A stretch of 64,000 nt of DNA from Coptis chinensis. Its lineage: Eukaryota; Streptophyta; Magnoliopsida; Ranunculales; Ranunculaceae. The translations under genes were made by a program, and so were the position numbers. Shown piece after piece: positions 34,111 to 46,533 of this stretch (its first letter is position 1; each line of letters starts with the position of its first letter). The notes under the pieces were generated by a model. That model saw only the letters and a list, made by a program, of their open reading frames with translations. It was not told the DNA's origin and made no database searches. The stretch covers positions 33,188,501 through 33,252,500 of the forward strand of contig CM027379.1 in assembly GCA_015680905.1 (NCBI GenBank), written 5' to 3'.

Positions 34111-36551
34111 GTATGGTCTATGGATGTCGAAGAAATCCTTCTTCAAGATCCCATCTACGAGGACTGACTCCTCTTTTCCGATGTATTCCTTTCCCATTCC
34201 ATTCCATCGTTTGCTTTAAGGGGATACACCAATAAGATAACCGGACCTCTCCACTTGGAAGGTGTGGTTGTAAGTGCCGAAGCCTTATGTCCACAGTATA
34301 TCTTACGCATTCCACGTTAGCACTTTTATTCGTCGTTTGAGTAGTGTACCCCTATGGAGCAAGTATACAATTTTTCTTTTCTTTATTTTACACTTCTTTT
34401 TAGAATAGCTTTTCTATTCCTGTCATTTACAATTCCTGTCTTTATTTTCATTTCCCTGCTTTCTATTTTTACATTTTCTATTTTTACATAAGCATTTTTC
34501 TTTCAATCTCATCTTTGACGCTGAGTAGTCCTTCCTCTATAAAGAAGAGATGTGAAACAAAGCAGAGGGCAATGGAGATTGAGTAAAGGTGTCTTACGGT
34601 TGTCTCTCATAGTTGTTTAGCATGTCTCATCTTCCATAGGAATGCCATACCGTGGTCGTGGGATGGTTAGCAGGTGGAGCCCTTGATTTCAAAAACTTTT
34701 TCCTTCTATGGGTGATTTCTAATTGTTTTGAGCTTCATCTTTATCTCTAGTTGGAATGGCATTAACTAGGGCTAACTAGAGAGTAGGAGAGGAGAGACTA
34801 GATTATCTAGAAATAGAGCTAGTCCTCTTCACTAGATTTTTCTACTTGCAAAACAAGAGGTGGAAGATCTAGGGAGGCCAAACCATGGGATGGTTTGCAA
34901 TTAGAATCACTTAATTTCAAGCACCTTCTATTGGGAGGACCACTTTCGTTATAGTGATTTTTCTTTGTAGTTTTATAGTTTATATTTTTCTGTCATAGCA
35001 ATTTAGGAACATAAAAACCAAAAAATCAAATACAAATGTTTCTTTCTTTCTTTAATAAAATTATTTGTTTTCACCGCACTTGTAATAGATGATTCTCGAT
35101 ACATCAATAGTTAAGTGATTTTTCAAAATGGGCAATGGATTTTACACAGACCAACCCCTAGAACAATGCAATCTAGGGGCAGTTTGAGATCAGCTTTGCT
35201 TACTAAGGATCGCCTATATCACCAAGCTATTCGCCCTGGTCAGGACATTCAATGTCTTGCACAGTAAATCCCCCAACTCGTGTAGCTGAAGCTCTGTCTG
35301 TCTAGATTGGGTTTGCTACAGAGCCGACACGAAAGTTGCCTAAGATTATCTGTTATGATTTGTTTCAAGTAGTAACATCTAGAATCACAGCTTTTGAGTA
35401 CGAGTTTCTTAAAACATCTCTCTATAGTTTTCAAAACCAGAGGATATAAAAATGAAAGTTATACGCCCGGAGTAACCAAAATGATACCGGATTAATGTAT
35501 AATTTTATCTTCTTGGCAAAACCTCTATATGGATAGAGATATATTTTGAATGAGAAAACCAACTAAAAAAAAAAAAACGGTTGCCTTCCAAACGAGAATT
35601 AAACAAATAGAGTAACCCAATGTGATACTATTCTCTGTTTAATTCTATCTTTTGTCTCCACCTGTCTATTTTGTCTCGAGAATCTGATGTTAAAAGACTC
35701 AATTTTTTTTCAAATTTTCAAAATTTTCCTTTCTTAAAAATCTTTCCCCTATCGTTTAAATCTTTTCTCCTTCTAAATCTCTCTCGTTTCTAAAAAACTT
35801 TTCAAAAATGTCTTCTGTAGCAAACAAAAACCCTCAACCTAGCAAGACTAGACGGATCAATTTCAATGATCGTGTGCAAGCACTTCCTAGAGAACTGCAA
35901 CTTAAGATATGGACACATATACCGAAAATCATTCCTAGTTTAGGTAAGAGTTCATACACACGTAAGAGACGAGCTATGAGAGAAGGCTGGTGCTCGAACT
36001 GTTAAACACCAACATACCCCGGTCTTCAACCTCATAATAATTCTATTTATAAAGTCTACATGTGTTATCCCCCAGTGCATTACGCTAGGTCTAAGAGAGT
36101 AATCCAGCCATCTATATTTCATCCACCGTTGGATGTGAGTGTACCCTATACTATTACGATGCATTTTCGATGCTAATCGTTTTAGTACCTCATGGGTCAA
36201 GATCGGACAAGTAACGAAGTGTGGATTGGCTCTTGAAGTTGGCAAGGCAATGAGGACAAGATCAGAATTTCCTGATTTCATTTGGGCTTGGGCCAAAATT
36301 TCAAATTCATTAAAGAGGCATGTGCAAGGCACGTGCCATCAAACTATTTAGCCGACGTGGAAGCCCACATTCCATCTTCTCCATCACAAAAATTCCCAAC
36401 CCTAGCCACCCACACCAGCTCATGATCACCCTTATCCAACTCACGACCGCGACCTCACCTCAACACACCTCCACCCAATTATTTTACATCCTGCTCTATT
36501 TTCAACCCCCATTCCAACTAAAAACCCCAATTTTATCAATCCCTACTCTAA
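34111..36551 (+). other. Element B region after pol
   Basis: Mostly non-coding by eye. A short open frame at 35808-36005 contains QALPRELQLKIWTHIP, mildly similar to the start of an F-box, but that is too short to call. A Ser/Thr-rich frame lies at 36320-36568. I see no other gene. Confidence 0.4.
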
Positions 36552-37295
36552 ATGGATCGAGTTCTTAAAATCGTGTCGGAGCAAAATTTTCAAGACCTCT
36601 TCTATTTCGATCTGTTTGAAGTGCACTTCAAGGCTGAGATTAGAAGAAGAGGATGGGAACCTTTGGTTTTGTTGGAAGGTGCGGCTTATTCTCCCTCTCT
36701 TCCTCTTTCATTTTATAACTGCATGCTTAGAGGGAAGGATGACTGCATCGCAGTTGTCAAGGATGGAGGCTCGCTAGAGCTCACTAAGGAGGTGGTGAGT
36801 GGAGTTCTAGGGATTCCTATGAAGGCTTATGTTTAGGCGGAACAGTCCCTATATGGTAAGACCATTGACGTGATGATGGTAGAGACACTTCTCGAAGGGT
36901 TTAAAAACCCCAAGTCTAACTGCGTGTTTCAGAGTTCGCTACAAAAGAACCAGCTGGCAGTATCTCAGTGGACAGCCTACAACCTGCTAGGCTCAACCAA
37001 GCCTATGGATATAAGTAATGCGATGCTTCATCTTTTATGGATTCTTCAAGACCAGAAGAACAGCTTTTTCATCGTCTCCTTTATCTTTGAGCAACTCTAC
37101 AAACCGAAGAAGTTAACTGCCCCTCTACCAGTGCTGGTCACCAGGATCATGCAGTACTGGGGGTTTCAAGTCACAGACGCCCTAGTGGAGGTGAAGGACG
37201 CTACCACATGTCCTATCTATGCCCACTATGTCTAGAAGTTATGGCTTCCACCTGAAGCTAGAGCCGCTGAGCAAGCACGACCGACCCAGAAGGTG
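36552..37295 (+). pseudogene. Extra ORF after pol in element B
   Basis: Two open stretches (36552-36836 and 36870-37235) with MDRVLKIVSEQNFQDLFYF, YSPSLPLSFYNCMLRG and SQWTAYNLLGSTKPM, followed by an ORF end at 47568-47862 beyond element F. In Athila elements a so-called env-like ORF lies here; I cannot show an envelope character (no clear membrane segment), so the role is unknown. Fossil. Confidence 0.55.
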
Positions 37296-37300
37296 GATTA

Positions 37301-38332
37301 TGATAAGAGCCCAAAACTGTAGTTTTAACCCCTTAATAATCATACTGTTAGACCAATTATGTGAATAATAAGTAAGAGTTAATACTGATTACGTGTTTTT
37401 ATACATTTCAGGCTTCAAAGTCCATTATGTGCAGAAATGTGCCACTTTAGCGAGATAAAGGAGCAAAAGTCATTAGAACTTCCGAATGCCATATCTTTGG
37501 ACTCAGACCTCGGAATTGGGCCTACCTTATGTCAAAACGACCGGCTCGAAAAGAGCTTTCCAATGGTTGAAGCCTTGGCCCAATCAGAGGAGCAGAAGTG
37601 GATAAACCATCTGTCGAAGCCAACTGCAGCTGAAGAGCCCATTTTGGACTAAAGAAATTGGGTTTTGGGCCCGATTTTCCGGCCCAAAATATGGCTCCAA
37701 GCCCATGCACGATTTTTGGATCTGGAAGTATAAAAACAAAAGCTTGACTCTTTGTTAATGGCAGTTAGGTTAGGAAGCTAATGTTAATGGAGTTTAGGGT
37801 TAGAAAAAGATAGATCTAGATTAGTTTTTAGATCTAGATCTAGTTTTGAATCTCCATTTTTATTAGTTTTCATTTCCTTTGTTTTAATTTAAAGTATTAA
37901 AATATTGTTAATGCTTCATTAGATAAATCAAGTAGTTTATTATTGATCAAATTCGATTTTGTCATTTATCTATTGCTTAGATCTAATTTCATTTCTTGGT
38001 TGTTAGTCATTTCGTAGTTATTGATGTTAGATTTTAATTATTGTTTGTTAAATTTCATAAAGTTAGAATCTTTAGATTTAGTTGTCTTAAATTTATAATT
38101 AGTTTTAGTTTAAACACCAAACACATCACTCTCACCATTGTTCCTTGTGTTGGATCAATTGAATTTGTTTAAGTCTTGAGAATTAAGAGTGGAACGAATT
38201 CCTTACTCATTATATTGCATGATTATGTTTTGAGAGTAAGAGATTTTGATTTAAACGTAAGAACGGTAGGATTTCGTATTAGTGTTCTTGTAGCATTAAT
38301 ATTTAGGATTTTACTGTTTTTTCGTGTTATCA
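37301..38332 (+). repeat. Element F 5' LTR
   Basis: TGATAAGAGCCC to GTTATCA, about 1032 bp. TATA-like TATAAAAACAAAAG near 37730. Confidence 0.93.
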
Positions 38333-39780
38333 AATTGTGCCGCTGCCATCTTAATCTCGTTCAAGACAAGAATTCAATTGCTTGAATCCAAGGGGCAATC
38401 CCCCATTCTCTACCCACCCACCCTTTTAATTTTTCATTCTTGTTTCTTGAATTTTCGAACTGCTTCAATGTTTTCGGGCATAGGGGCTGCGGATTCACAG
38501 AGAAAAACACTGCGGTGAAGGTATTTCTAAATTTTCGAAAATTCTGAAAATTTTCATACATATTATTTAATGTGTTGTTGATTTACTGGAATATTTTCAG
38601 ATTTTTCAAAGTTGTTTTACCTTGTGAAAAAAATACGATCTTTACAGTGCTGCATTTCAGTTTTCACACCGTATGTTCTTGAAAAACAGACGAGTAAGGT
38701 TACTTAGGGAGTTCTAAAAATTCTATAATTTTTACAGGAGTATATATCCTAAGTCATGAGTTTGTAATAAAAATTTGATGAGTTTTGGATTTGTTTTGAC
38801 CTCCTAAATAGTAGAGTGTTTCCAGTGTGTTTCTGCAGTGTTGCAAACACTTAATATCTGGAACACCAGCCAATAAGGAGAGGTTGTAGAACTCCAATTG
38901 CTCTAAATTTTTTACAGGAACAATTAGGATCTGTCAGGAGTCTCCAGTAAAACTTTGGCAATTTTTGGATTTGTTTTGATGGGTTAACCATTCGGTTGTT
39001 TGTATTGTGTCCGAAAACCGTTTCACAAACTTTGAAGGGCTGTAGAGGGACTTTCACAGCTCCGATTGATCTGAAATTTTACAGGCTACTTGATAGACGT
39101 CTTAGAAAATTACTGTAAAAATTTCAAATTTTTTGGAGTACGATAAAAGGCCTAAAACTTGAAAACCCTGGAGCGCGACTCGCGCCCAAACTGAGCGCGA
39201 CCGCGCCCAAAACACTGGACATCCGAAAACTGGTCCGCAAACTTTGCAGGGCAGTAGAGGGACTTTTACAGCTCCAATTGATCTGAAAATTTACAGGCTA
39301 CTTGATAGACGTCTTAGAAAATTACTGTAAAAATTTCAGATTTTTTGGAGTAGAATAAAAGGCCTAAAACTTAAAAACTCTGGAGCGCGACCCGCGCCCA
39401 AAACACTGGACATTCGAAAACCTTGAGCGCGCCCGCGCCCAAACCGAGCGCGACCCGCACTCAAACACTGGACATTCATAAAAACCTTGAGCGCGACCTC
39501 GCCCAAAGAGAGCACACCAGCGCCCTCAGCTGAATTTGCCGGATTTTCACAGTTTCGATTCAAATTTTCAATTTTCAAGTTTTTCAGTGTTATAACTTGT
39601 TAAATACACTGAACACGCGTATACAAGACGCTATTCAAACGCGTAGCAAGGAGGCATTCAGGTACTCCTTCTTCCACTCCTCGCCTCTTCTGTTAGAGGA
39701 GTTTTAATTCTAGTATAATCAGGCTTGTTTTTCATAGAAATAAATACAACACGCCTATCTAGAATTTCACACACTACACT
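38333..39780 (+). other. Element F leader
   Basis: Non-coding. Two diverged direct copies of a block containing TGATAGACGTCTTAGAAAAT (about 39090 and 39304), and GC-rich units GAGCGCGACCCGCGCCC and relatives at 39170-39525, with the hairpin-capable copy at 39383-39399. Confidence 0.75.
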
Positions 39781-39787
39781 TGCATCA

Positions 39788-41570
39788 ATGGCTAAAGAAC
39801 AAGAGACTCCTCTCTCGATTTTTATAAAGCCCTAAACGATGGCCCTAAGTCGCATCGTTCTTGCAGACCTAGTGGGGATTTTCAATCCCCCTAATATATT
39901 TAACTTGTTACCGGTTTTCATGGTTTAGACCACGAGAAAGCCTTTACCAAAGACACGCGTAGGATAGACCAAGTTCTCACTACATTCCATCATCCTAAGC
40001 GTAAGTCCGGATCAAGTTAAACTTAGGGTGTTTCCTTTCACCCTAGCCGACAAAGCGGCGCCTTTGTTAACGCCCAAACGCCAAACTCGTGGACTCATGG
40101 GCTCAACTTGTTCAATTGTTCATGGAACAATTTTATCCACCACTAAAGACATTGATGAAATGCTTCACAAGATTCATTTCTTCAGCCAAATCCTCATGAA
40201 TCCTTTTCAGAGGCCTGGAATCGTTTCAATCGATCTTCTCATTGAATGCCCAAGATCATAATCTTGCGAAAGACACGCTTTGTTCGCTTTCTTCAAGCGG
40301 GCTTTCACATTATCATAAGGAGGTTCTAGATATCATGTCCGGGGGTAGTTTTCTTAGTAAAGGAGCCTTGGAGGCTTATACATTCTTAGAAGATCAATCT
40401 AAGAGGAACAACAATTGGGGAGGTAACGATTCCTCCCGCCTCCTCCTCCTTCTTCTCGTGAGGTTAAACATGATCTCGAGCTTAAAACTCTTATCGATGC
40501 CCTCACTAAAAAGTAGATGCCATCCCCTGCTCAACAACAACCCACTCCAGTCATGAACATTAACTCTACTCGTTGTAATGTCTGTTGTAGTCTTGAGCAT
40601 TCCGACTTCTATTGTCCTCTTGTCTATGCACAAACACCACCACAACCATCACACTTCAACCAGTTAACTCAACATCAAGGACAAGGGAACTTAGGTGACC
40701 CGAGAATAGAGCTTTTGTACCCATAACCCGGAACTATCAACATCAAGACATGAACGCTCAACAAGCTTTAATTCCAATACAACCATCTACAGACAAAGTA
40801 GTAGTGACCTTGTTGGAGAAACAAAATCAAATTATGCAACAAAACTCCAACTTAATGAAAGATCAGCATGATCAAAACTCTAATATGATGAAACAAACAA
40901 TGCAAATGATGCGTCTTTGTGCCAAAAGATTATTGACATGTCTTCTAACCAAAATAATAACCAAACCCGGTGTTTCCAAGTCAAGCAATGCCTAATCCTA
41001 AGTCAACAAACACCGCCTTCGAAATAAAAAGTATTCATTAATAATGGTAATATAAACCCGAGGGGGACTCCATGCAAATCACTACCCTTTCGCTCAGGCA
41101 AGTAGTTGATAACCAAGTGACTATGCCTAAAGATTACCCACAAACTAAAAATGATACCATACCACATACTATAATAGAAACCAAGACCCTACAACCGTAG
41201 AAGTACCGGTTAAACCACAACCAAAAGGGAAAACATTACAAGATCCAATAATAGAAAGTGAAGACCACACCTGTAGGGGTTCCAATATGGATACCTAGAT
41301 GGAAAACGGATAGAGATAAAGCAAAGCCTAATAATACTTTTATCCCTTCAAGTAAAATAGCGATAAAAGCACCATATCCCCAAAGACTAGTTGTGTTTTT
41401 AAAAATGACGAGAATTTTGATGAGATTAGGGAAGTGTTTAAAAATTTGACTATAAACCTACCTTTTCTAGAAGCTATAAAAAGTCTACCCGGACACGCTA
41501 AGTTTCTAAAAGAGTTGTGCACCAAGAAGAGGAAACCAACATACCCCATGAAGCATTCTTAACTGAACAA
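39788..41570 (+). pseudogene. Element F gag
   Basis: Segments collinear with gag of element A: HKIHFFSQ at 40140-40190, GLSHYHKEVLDIMSGGSFL near 40300-40360, EDQSKRNNNWGG near 40400, then the Gln/Asn-rich part KQNQIMQQNSNLMKDQHDQN at 40810-40870. Heavily broken fossil. Confidence 0.85.
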
Positions 41571-41574
41571 TATC

Positions 41575-42871
41575 CCTCTTTATCCTGAACATAACGGAAT
41601 TGTTAAGTACAAGGACCCCCGGTCGCCCCATCAGACAATGCACCTTAGGTGATACCTTCATAACAACCGCTTTATTAGACACGGGGCTTAGTGTTAACTT
41701 ACTCCCTTTTTATTTATATAAACAATTAGGTCTAACAAAACTTTAACCAACCAAAATGACTTTGCAGTTAGCCGATCGTTCTATTAAGTATCCCAAGGGT
41801 GTAGTTGAAAATATTCTCGTTAAAGTTCAGGATTTTTACTATCCAAAATTTACTTTGTTATTCTTGACACAGAAGTTGCTCATGATTTCATTCCCATCAT
41901 CTTAGGGCGTCCTTTCTTGGCAACCGCCAATGCCCAAATCAATTGTCGGGATGGCTCAATGACTCTTTCTTTTGGAAATCTTTCTGTAGAAGTTAACATG
42001 TTTAGACAAAAACAGGGACAACTAGGTTTGCCTATAGAAGGAGAAGTGAAGTCCATTGAGAGTTTTGTACCTCACATTAGTAGCGGTGACACTTTAGTCC
42101 CCACACTAGTAGATACCCTCTTATGGAAGAAGACAAGGATCACAATTTCTACTCCCTAGACGTAGATAACATCAAGGAGGATTTCCTTCGACTCTTTTTT
42201 GCAACCCTTCTTTGTCACTCATGAAGTTCTCTCCTATTGACATCCATTCATCTCTTGACGCCATGACGGAAGAAGAATTTTTTGCCCTTTATCCCAGTGA
42301 TTCTTCTTACCCACCTATTGAGGAATGTCTTGCATATCTCAAGGCCTCTGATGATATAGACCTAAGAACACTAGTTGAACACCATTCACCCACCTCACAT
42401 CCTCATGTCACTCATTCACCTTCCATCACGAATGTTCCTCGCCCTCTACCTTTTCAAAGAACCATTGAGTTTGTACTTGACCTTGGTGTTTCTCCTATGC
42501 TTCATAACTATCTAAAACCAACTAGTGAAGAAGTAACACCCAAGGACAAGCCACCGGACACTTTTTCATTTTTTCCATTTTTCCCTTCTCAAAATTATCC
42601 ACATCCTACGTATCTTCCACAACCATCAATTTTCTCATGTTCATTTACTTGGCATTCCCTTCGTAGGAGGACAAAGAAGAAACTGTATGCTCGATTAGGT
42701 TTTAGATCTATAAGGCTTTACTCTCATTCCACTAAGCTACATCATAGGAAATCTTGGTGCTTAATTCTGTTTGATGGTGCATTCCATGTTAATTATTTGT
42801 GGAAAGACCCACAACTTTTTAGATTATTGATATATGGGAAACTGCATGTAAATACATATATATCACTTTAA
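41575..42871 (+). pseudogene. Element F protease and following ORF
   Basis: Protease remnants around 41660-41960 (block PFLATANAQINCRDGSM at 41917) followed by an open region 42212-42871 rich in Pro, Ser and His (for example HHSPTSHPHVTHSPS). Element A has the collinear region at 21268-21999. Fossil. Confidence 0.8.
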
Positions 42872-44918
42872 GTCTAGGGAATCTGACTTTAAAAGACCCA
42901 CGTTTTAAAACAAATTTTTACAAACCTGTTTTCAAAAATTTGTTTGGGGGTGGGGTGTTTGGTTTTTCCATTCTTGATCACTCAAATTCCTATTCTTACC
43001 CCCACCTCACTCCCTTGAAGAGTAGTTAGATTTCTTCTTGTTTGTCGTTTTGATGTTGTTTTTTATTATTTTTAGTAGATAGGATGTTACGTTGTTAAAT
43101 TCCGTAGTTAACTTTGAATTTGGTAGTTAAATGTTGTTTGAATTTCAATTTTAATATAATGTGGTTCTTTTCAAATTGTGCATAGATTTTATTGTTAATC
43201 CTACCTTTTCGAATTGTTTGGGGGTGGTATTATTTATTCTATCATGATTTGTAGAAGATCCTCCATTTTAGAGTTTGTTTTGGAGTGAAGGTTGAGAATA
43301 TTGTCGTAATTGGCATACCTATAATTAGATGTGGTGGTAGGATGAAATATAAGAGAGTTTAGAAGTTACTAGTCTAAATCCAAAGATAAAAAAGATACTA
43401 GGGTTGTTTTAGAATCAAGAATATGAGTTGTTTCCGTTTTCGGGTTTGGAAATTTTATTGTTTCCTGAAATTGCCTTAAAACTTTTTGGCAACTTACCGA
43501 TTCGTTTTAACAATTAAAAACCTATAAAAACTCCCTTCTTTCTACACTAACAAACCACAATATATTCCACCATCATCCCGCACCATCCACTCCAAGTTTT
43601 AATTTCTTTTTCATCTAAACTCCGGTTTCAAATTTCTTCAGAGCGCTCACGCTTCATCGAGCGCTGCGCCTTTCACATTTTTGGAAAATTTATTCAGAGC
43701 GACCGCCCTCATACCGAAGCGACCATCTCATCTATCGACCTAGAGCTACCAAGCCCAAGCTTTGAAGCGAAACACCAGCTCAAACACCGGAATTCTAAAA
43801 CTTCGAGAGCCATTCATGCTCTATCGAGAGCTTATTTCGCTCTGACTTCCGTGGACCAAAAAAATTCCAGTTTTCTACGGGTAGTTTCCGGATCATTCAC
43901 AGCTATTCCAGAGCGTAATTTTGAGATGACATCTCCTACATTGATACCGAATAATCTTTCAAGATTTGTTTCAAAGCACTACTTATGGTGCTTGGTTTCA
44001 TTTGAGGTGATCACACACGTAGTCGGGACTGCTTATGGTTCTTGCAAGCATTTGTTCTTGGACTTGCCATGCCCGCTGAAATACAAGACCCATGATGCTA
44101 TTGGGTAGATAATATGCATGTCTACACTTATGACTTTTGCATGAGGCTTATGGGTCCGGCATTTTCCGTGTAGAGGACCAAGGGACATATAACGTAGCCC
44201 TTGGTAGCTTGTCCCTTAATGTGATACGGTAATGTTCTTTATCATGCTAAACATATTAGGGGAGTGGCATTTTTCTTCTCCGCGAATGATGCCACTTGCG
44301 ATGTTTTCCTTTGCTTTAGCTGAGGAACGCTGCTATATGACCTTCCTAAGACCTTAATGTCTAGTTTAGCACGAGCCCATAGCATGAGGCATAAGTATCT
44401 TCTTATGCCTATATTAGTTTCCCCGTATTATGCTATGTTTCTTTCCTGTTTTTTTGTGCCCGCTTCACGGATTGGGTTGGGGCGACATTTGTGAGACCCA
44501 CCAATTATATTATCGATCTTTCCGTGCAATGACTTGGCAAGGATGGAGGATACAACCTCATCAGTTGCACCTTACACCCCATCCCACCAAGTGGCTTTTA
44601 CAAAGGTTAGCATCCGTAGATGATAAATGGCGGCAAGCTTGGCAAATTATAATGGCATGGCAGAGATCGCGAAGGAACCTCACTTCTTTATAGAAGAGGA
44701 GGATGACGAAAACGCTGGAGTGGAGGTAAGTTTTTAGTTTCAGTTAGTGTCCGCTTATGTCCCAAGCAATTTAATTCCTTAACCCCATAATGGGTGGAAC
44801 TCTTATAGAGTTAAGTTCGTCGGTTTTTATTTCCTATATTAGTATATTCTAACCTTGTTTTGCAGATGTTCCAGAATTTCACGCATTTCCATGGTATTTT
44901 TCTACCCTCTTTATTTAA

Positions 44919-44953
44919 ATGCTTTGAGGACAAAGCATGTTTCTTGTTTGGGG
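44919..44953 (+). other. Element F internal hairpin plus polypurine-like tract
   Basis: ATGCTTTGAGGACAAAGCAT forms an 8-bp stem with AGGA loop; TTTGGGGGG follows a few bases later. It is the internal counterpart of the terminal module at 46495. Confidence 0.8.
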
Positions 44954-46361
44954 GGCATAGAAACACGTGTAATTAAGGCATCTGTTAGGATATAGATATG
45001 TATAATATGCATTTGTTTTCAAGTTAAAAATTTCAAAAATATAAATAAATAAGTTTATGCTATACACTTAGGAATATTAGTATTGTTTTTTTCTCTATGC
45101 TCTTAACAATCTAGAAGTCTCACACGTAGCTTTTGCATCGAAATAATTGTTAGAAACTTAGGTTAATATGTAGGTAATAATCTTTGCATCTATCTATAAA
45201 TATATTACATGAGTATCTATGATTGTTAGTAGTAAGTTTCTGAAATCTAGGCTAGAGTACTTATTCTACAAATCCTGTGAGAATATAGCCTAAAGCCTTA
45301 TATGAGAGAAAATATTTGAGAAATGACACAAGGGGAGAAGTAAAATCCGGATAGAGAAATCACACGTCCACTTGCTTGATCACTATGCCATATCCTAAAA
45401 AGTAGAATTTAGGCCCTCTTTGGATCGATATAGCCAAAAATTCAAACCTATGAATTATTTTCCGCTAGTCTCCCTCCGAGCCTTTCTTTAGCCTTCCATA
45501 AACCACAATTCCTTTACCCCGTTACAAAAACAAAACAAAATAAAAAATTCAACTTACCCAATCTAGAATAAGTCCGAGAATAGAATGAGTGAAGAAAGAA
45601 GAAGAGAAAACCTCGTAAAACAAAAAATTAGTCAGTTTCTTCCTTAAAAAAGAAAAGAAGTTTCCATCCAAAGAAAAGAAAAGAAAAAGAAAAATAGAAA
45701 TAAATAAAAACTCCAAAAATAGAATAAAAGGGAGTCAAAAGCCAAAGAAAAGAAAAAGAAAAAAATATGGCTAATGATGGAAACAAAGTATAGAAGCAAA
45801 AAGAAAATAACAAGGTTTTCTCTAATTTATATAATATGAAGACTCTATTATCTCGGACTTGTCCGCTTGTATATCCATTTCCTTCCTTCTTAAACCATCT
45901 CCTAATCCCCGCAACACCTAATAAAGACCTCTAGCTCAATTAGGAATAGGTTAGTGTGATAGTAAGTGGCAGTTGTGTTTGATCGACTCCGGCTTCCTTG
46001 TGTGTCATTGAGATTGTAAGGTAAAGTGTGCCCACTGCACAATGGAGTAGCGAAACTTGAGCGGAAAAATCGAGTGATTTTTGTCTTGACTTTTATGTGA
46101 GGACCTACTTAAGGACGCTTATTCGAAGTTTTCGTAAACGGACCTGCTAAGCATTTCATAGCATTACTCATTGTATATATGTTTATTCGTAGATGATTGA
46201 TTATTATGCATATATTAGCTTAGGTTTCGACATGATTATTCTATATTCAATTGCTAGTGAGATGTATAGATAGTTGAGACATGAATGAGAAAACAATAGT
46301 TTTATTTCTTAGTCGTTGTAGTATAGATGAAGTTTGTGAGTACCTTCACTAGAAAACTCTC

Positions 46362-46430
46362 ACGAGGCTATAACTCGTCCACTAGGGAATTCCTAGTGGT
46401 TTAAGGCCTTGTTGCATATGGTCAATGCAA
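46362..46430 (+). other. Three-hairpin conserved block (element F copy)
   Basis: Stem 1 ACGAG/CTCGT (46362-46378), stem 2 CCACTAGG/CCTAGTGG with GAATT loop (46379-46399), stem 3 TTGCAT/ATGCAA (46412-46430). The same order occurs in A (about 24520-24590), B (49904-49973) and D (minus, 55618-55684). Confidence 0.75.
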
Positions 46431-46494
46431 TCGCACTCAGCGAAACGAGAGTAGTTAGAACTCCATTTTTGGTCACTTATTCTAATTTCTCATC

Positions 46495-46530
46495 TTTGCT
46501 TGAGGACAAGCAAAATGCTGTTTGGGGGTG
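46495..46530 (+). other. Element F terminal hairpin plus polypurine tract
   Basis: TTTGCTTGAGGACAAGCAAA (46495-46514), then TTTGGGGGTGG before the 3' LTR. Confidence 0.85.
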
Positions 46531-46533
46531 GTT

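Larger units (their letters stand above)
42872..46494 (+). other. Element F 3' region with an unassigned ORF remnant
   Basis: Polypurine-like tracts at 42943, 43209 and 44946. Remnants of a further ORF lie at 43640-44700 (for example SRFVSKHYLWCLVSFEVITH and an acidic end with EEEDDENAG), which I do not recognise; it is not seen in A. From 44880 on it is non-coding and shares conserved blocks with A and B. Confidence 0.6.

Noticed and set aside
36552-37235. Envelope gene of an Athila element
   Set aside because: Position fits, but I see no signal peptide or membrane segment, so only an ORF of unknown role is called.
45628-45813. Phe-rich minus-strand frame that looks membrane-like
   Set aside because: Translation of an A-rich GAAAAG tract; Phe richness comes from base composition.
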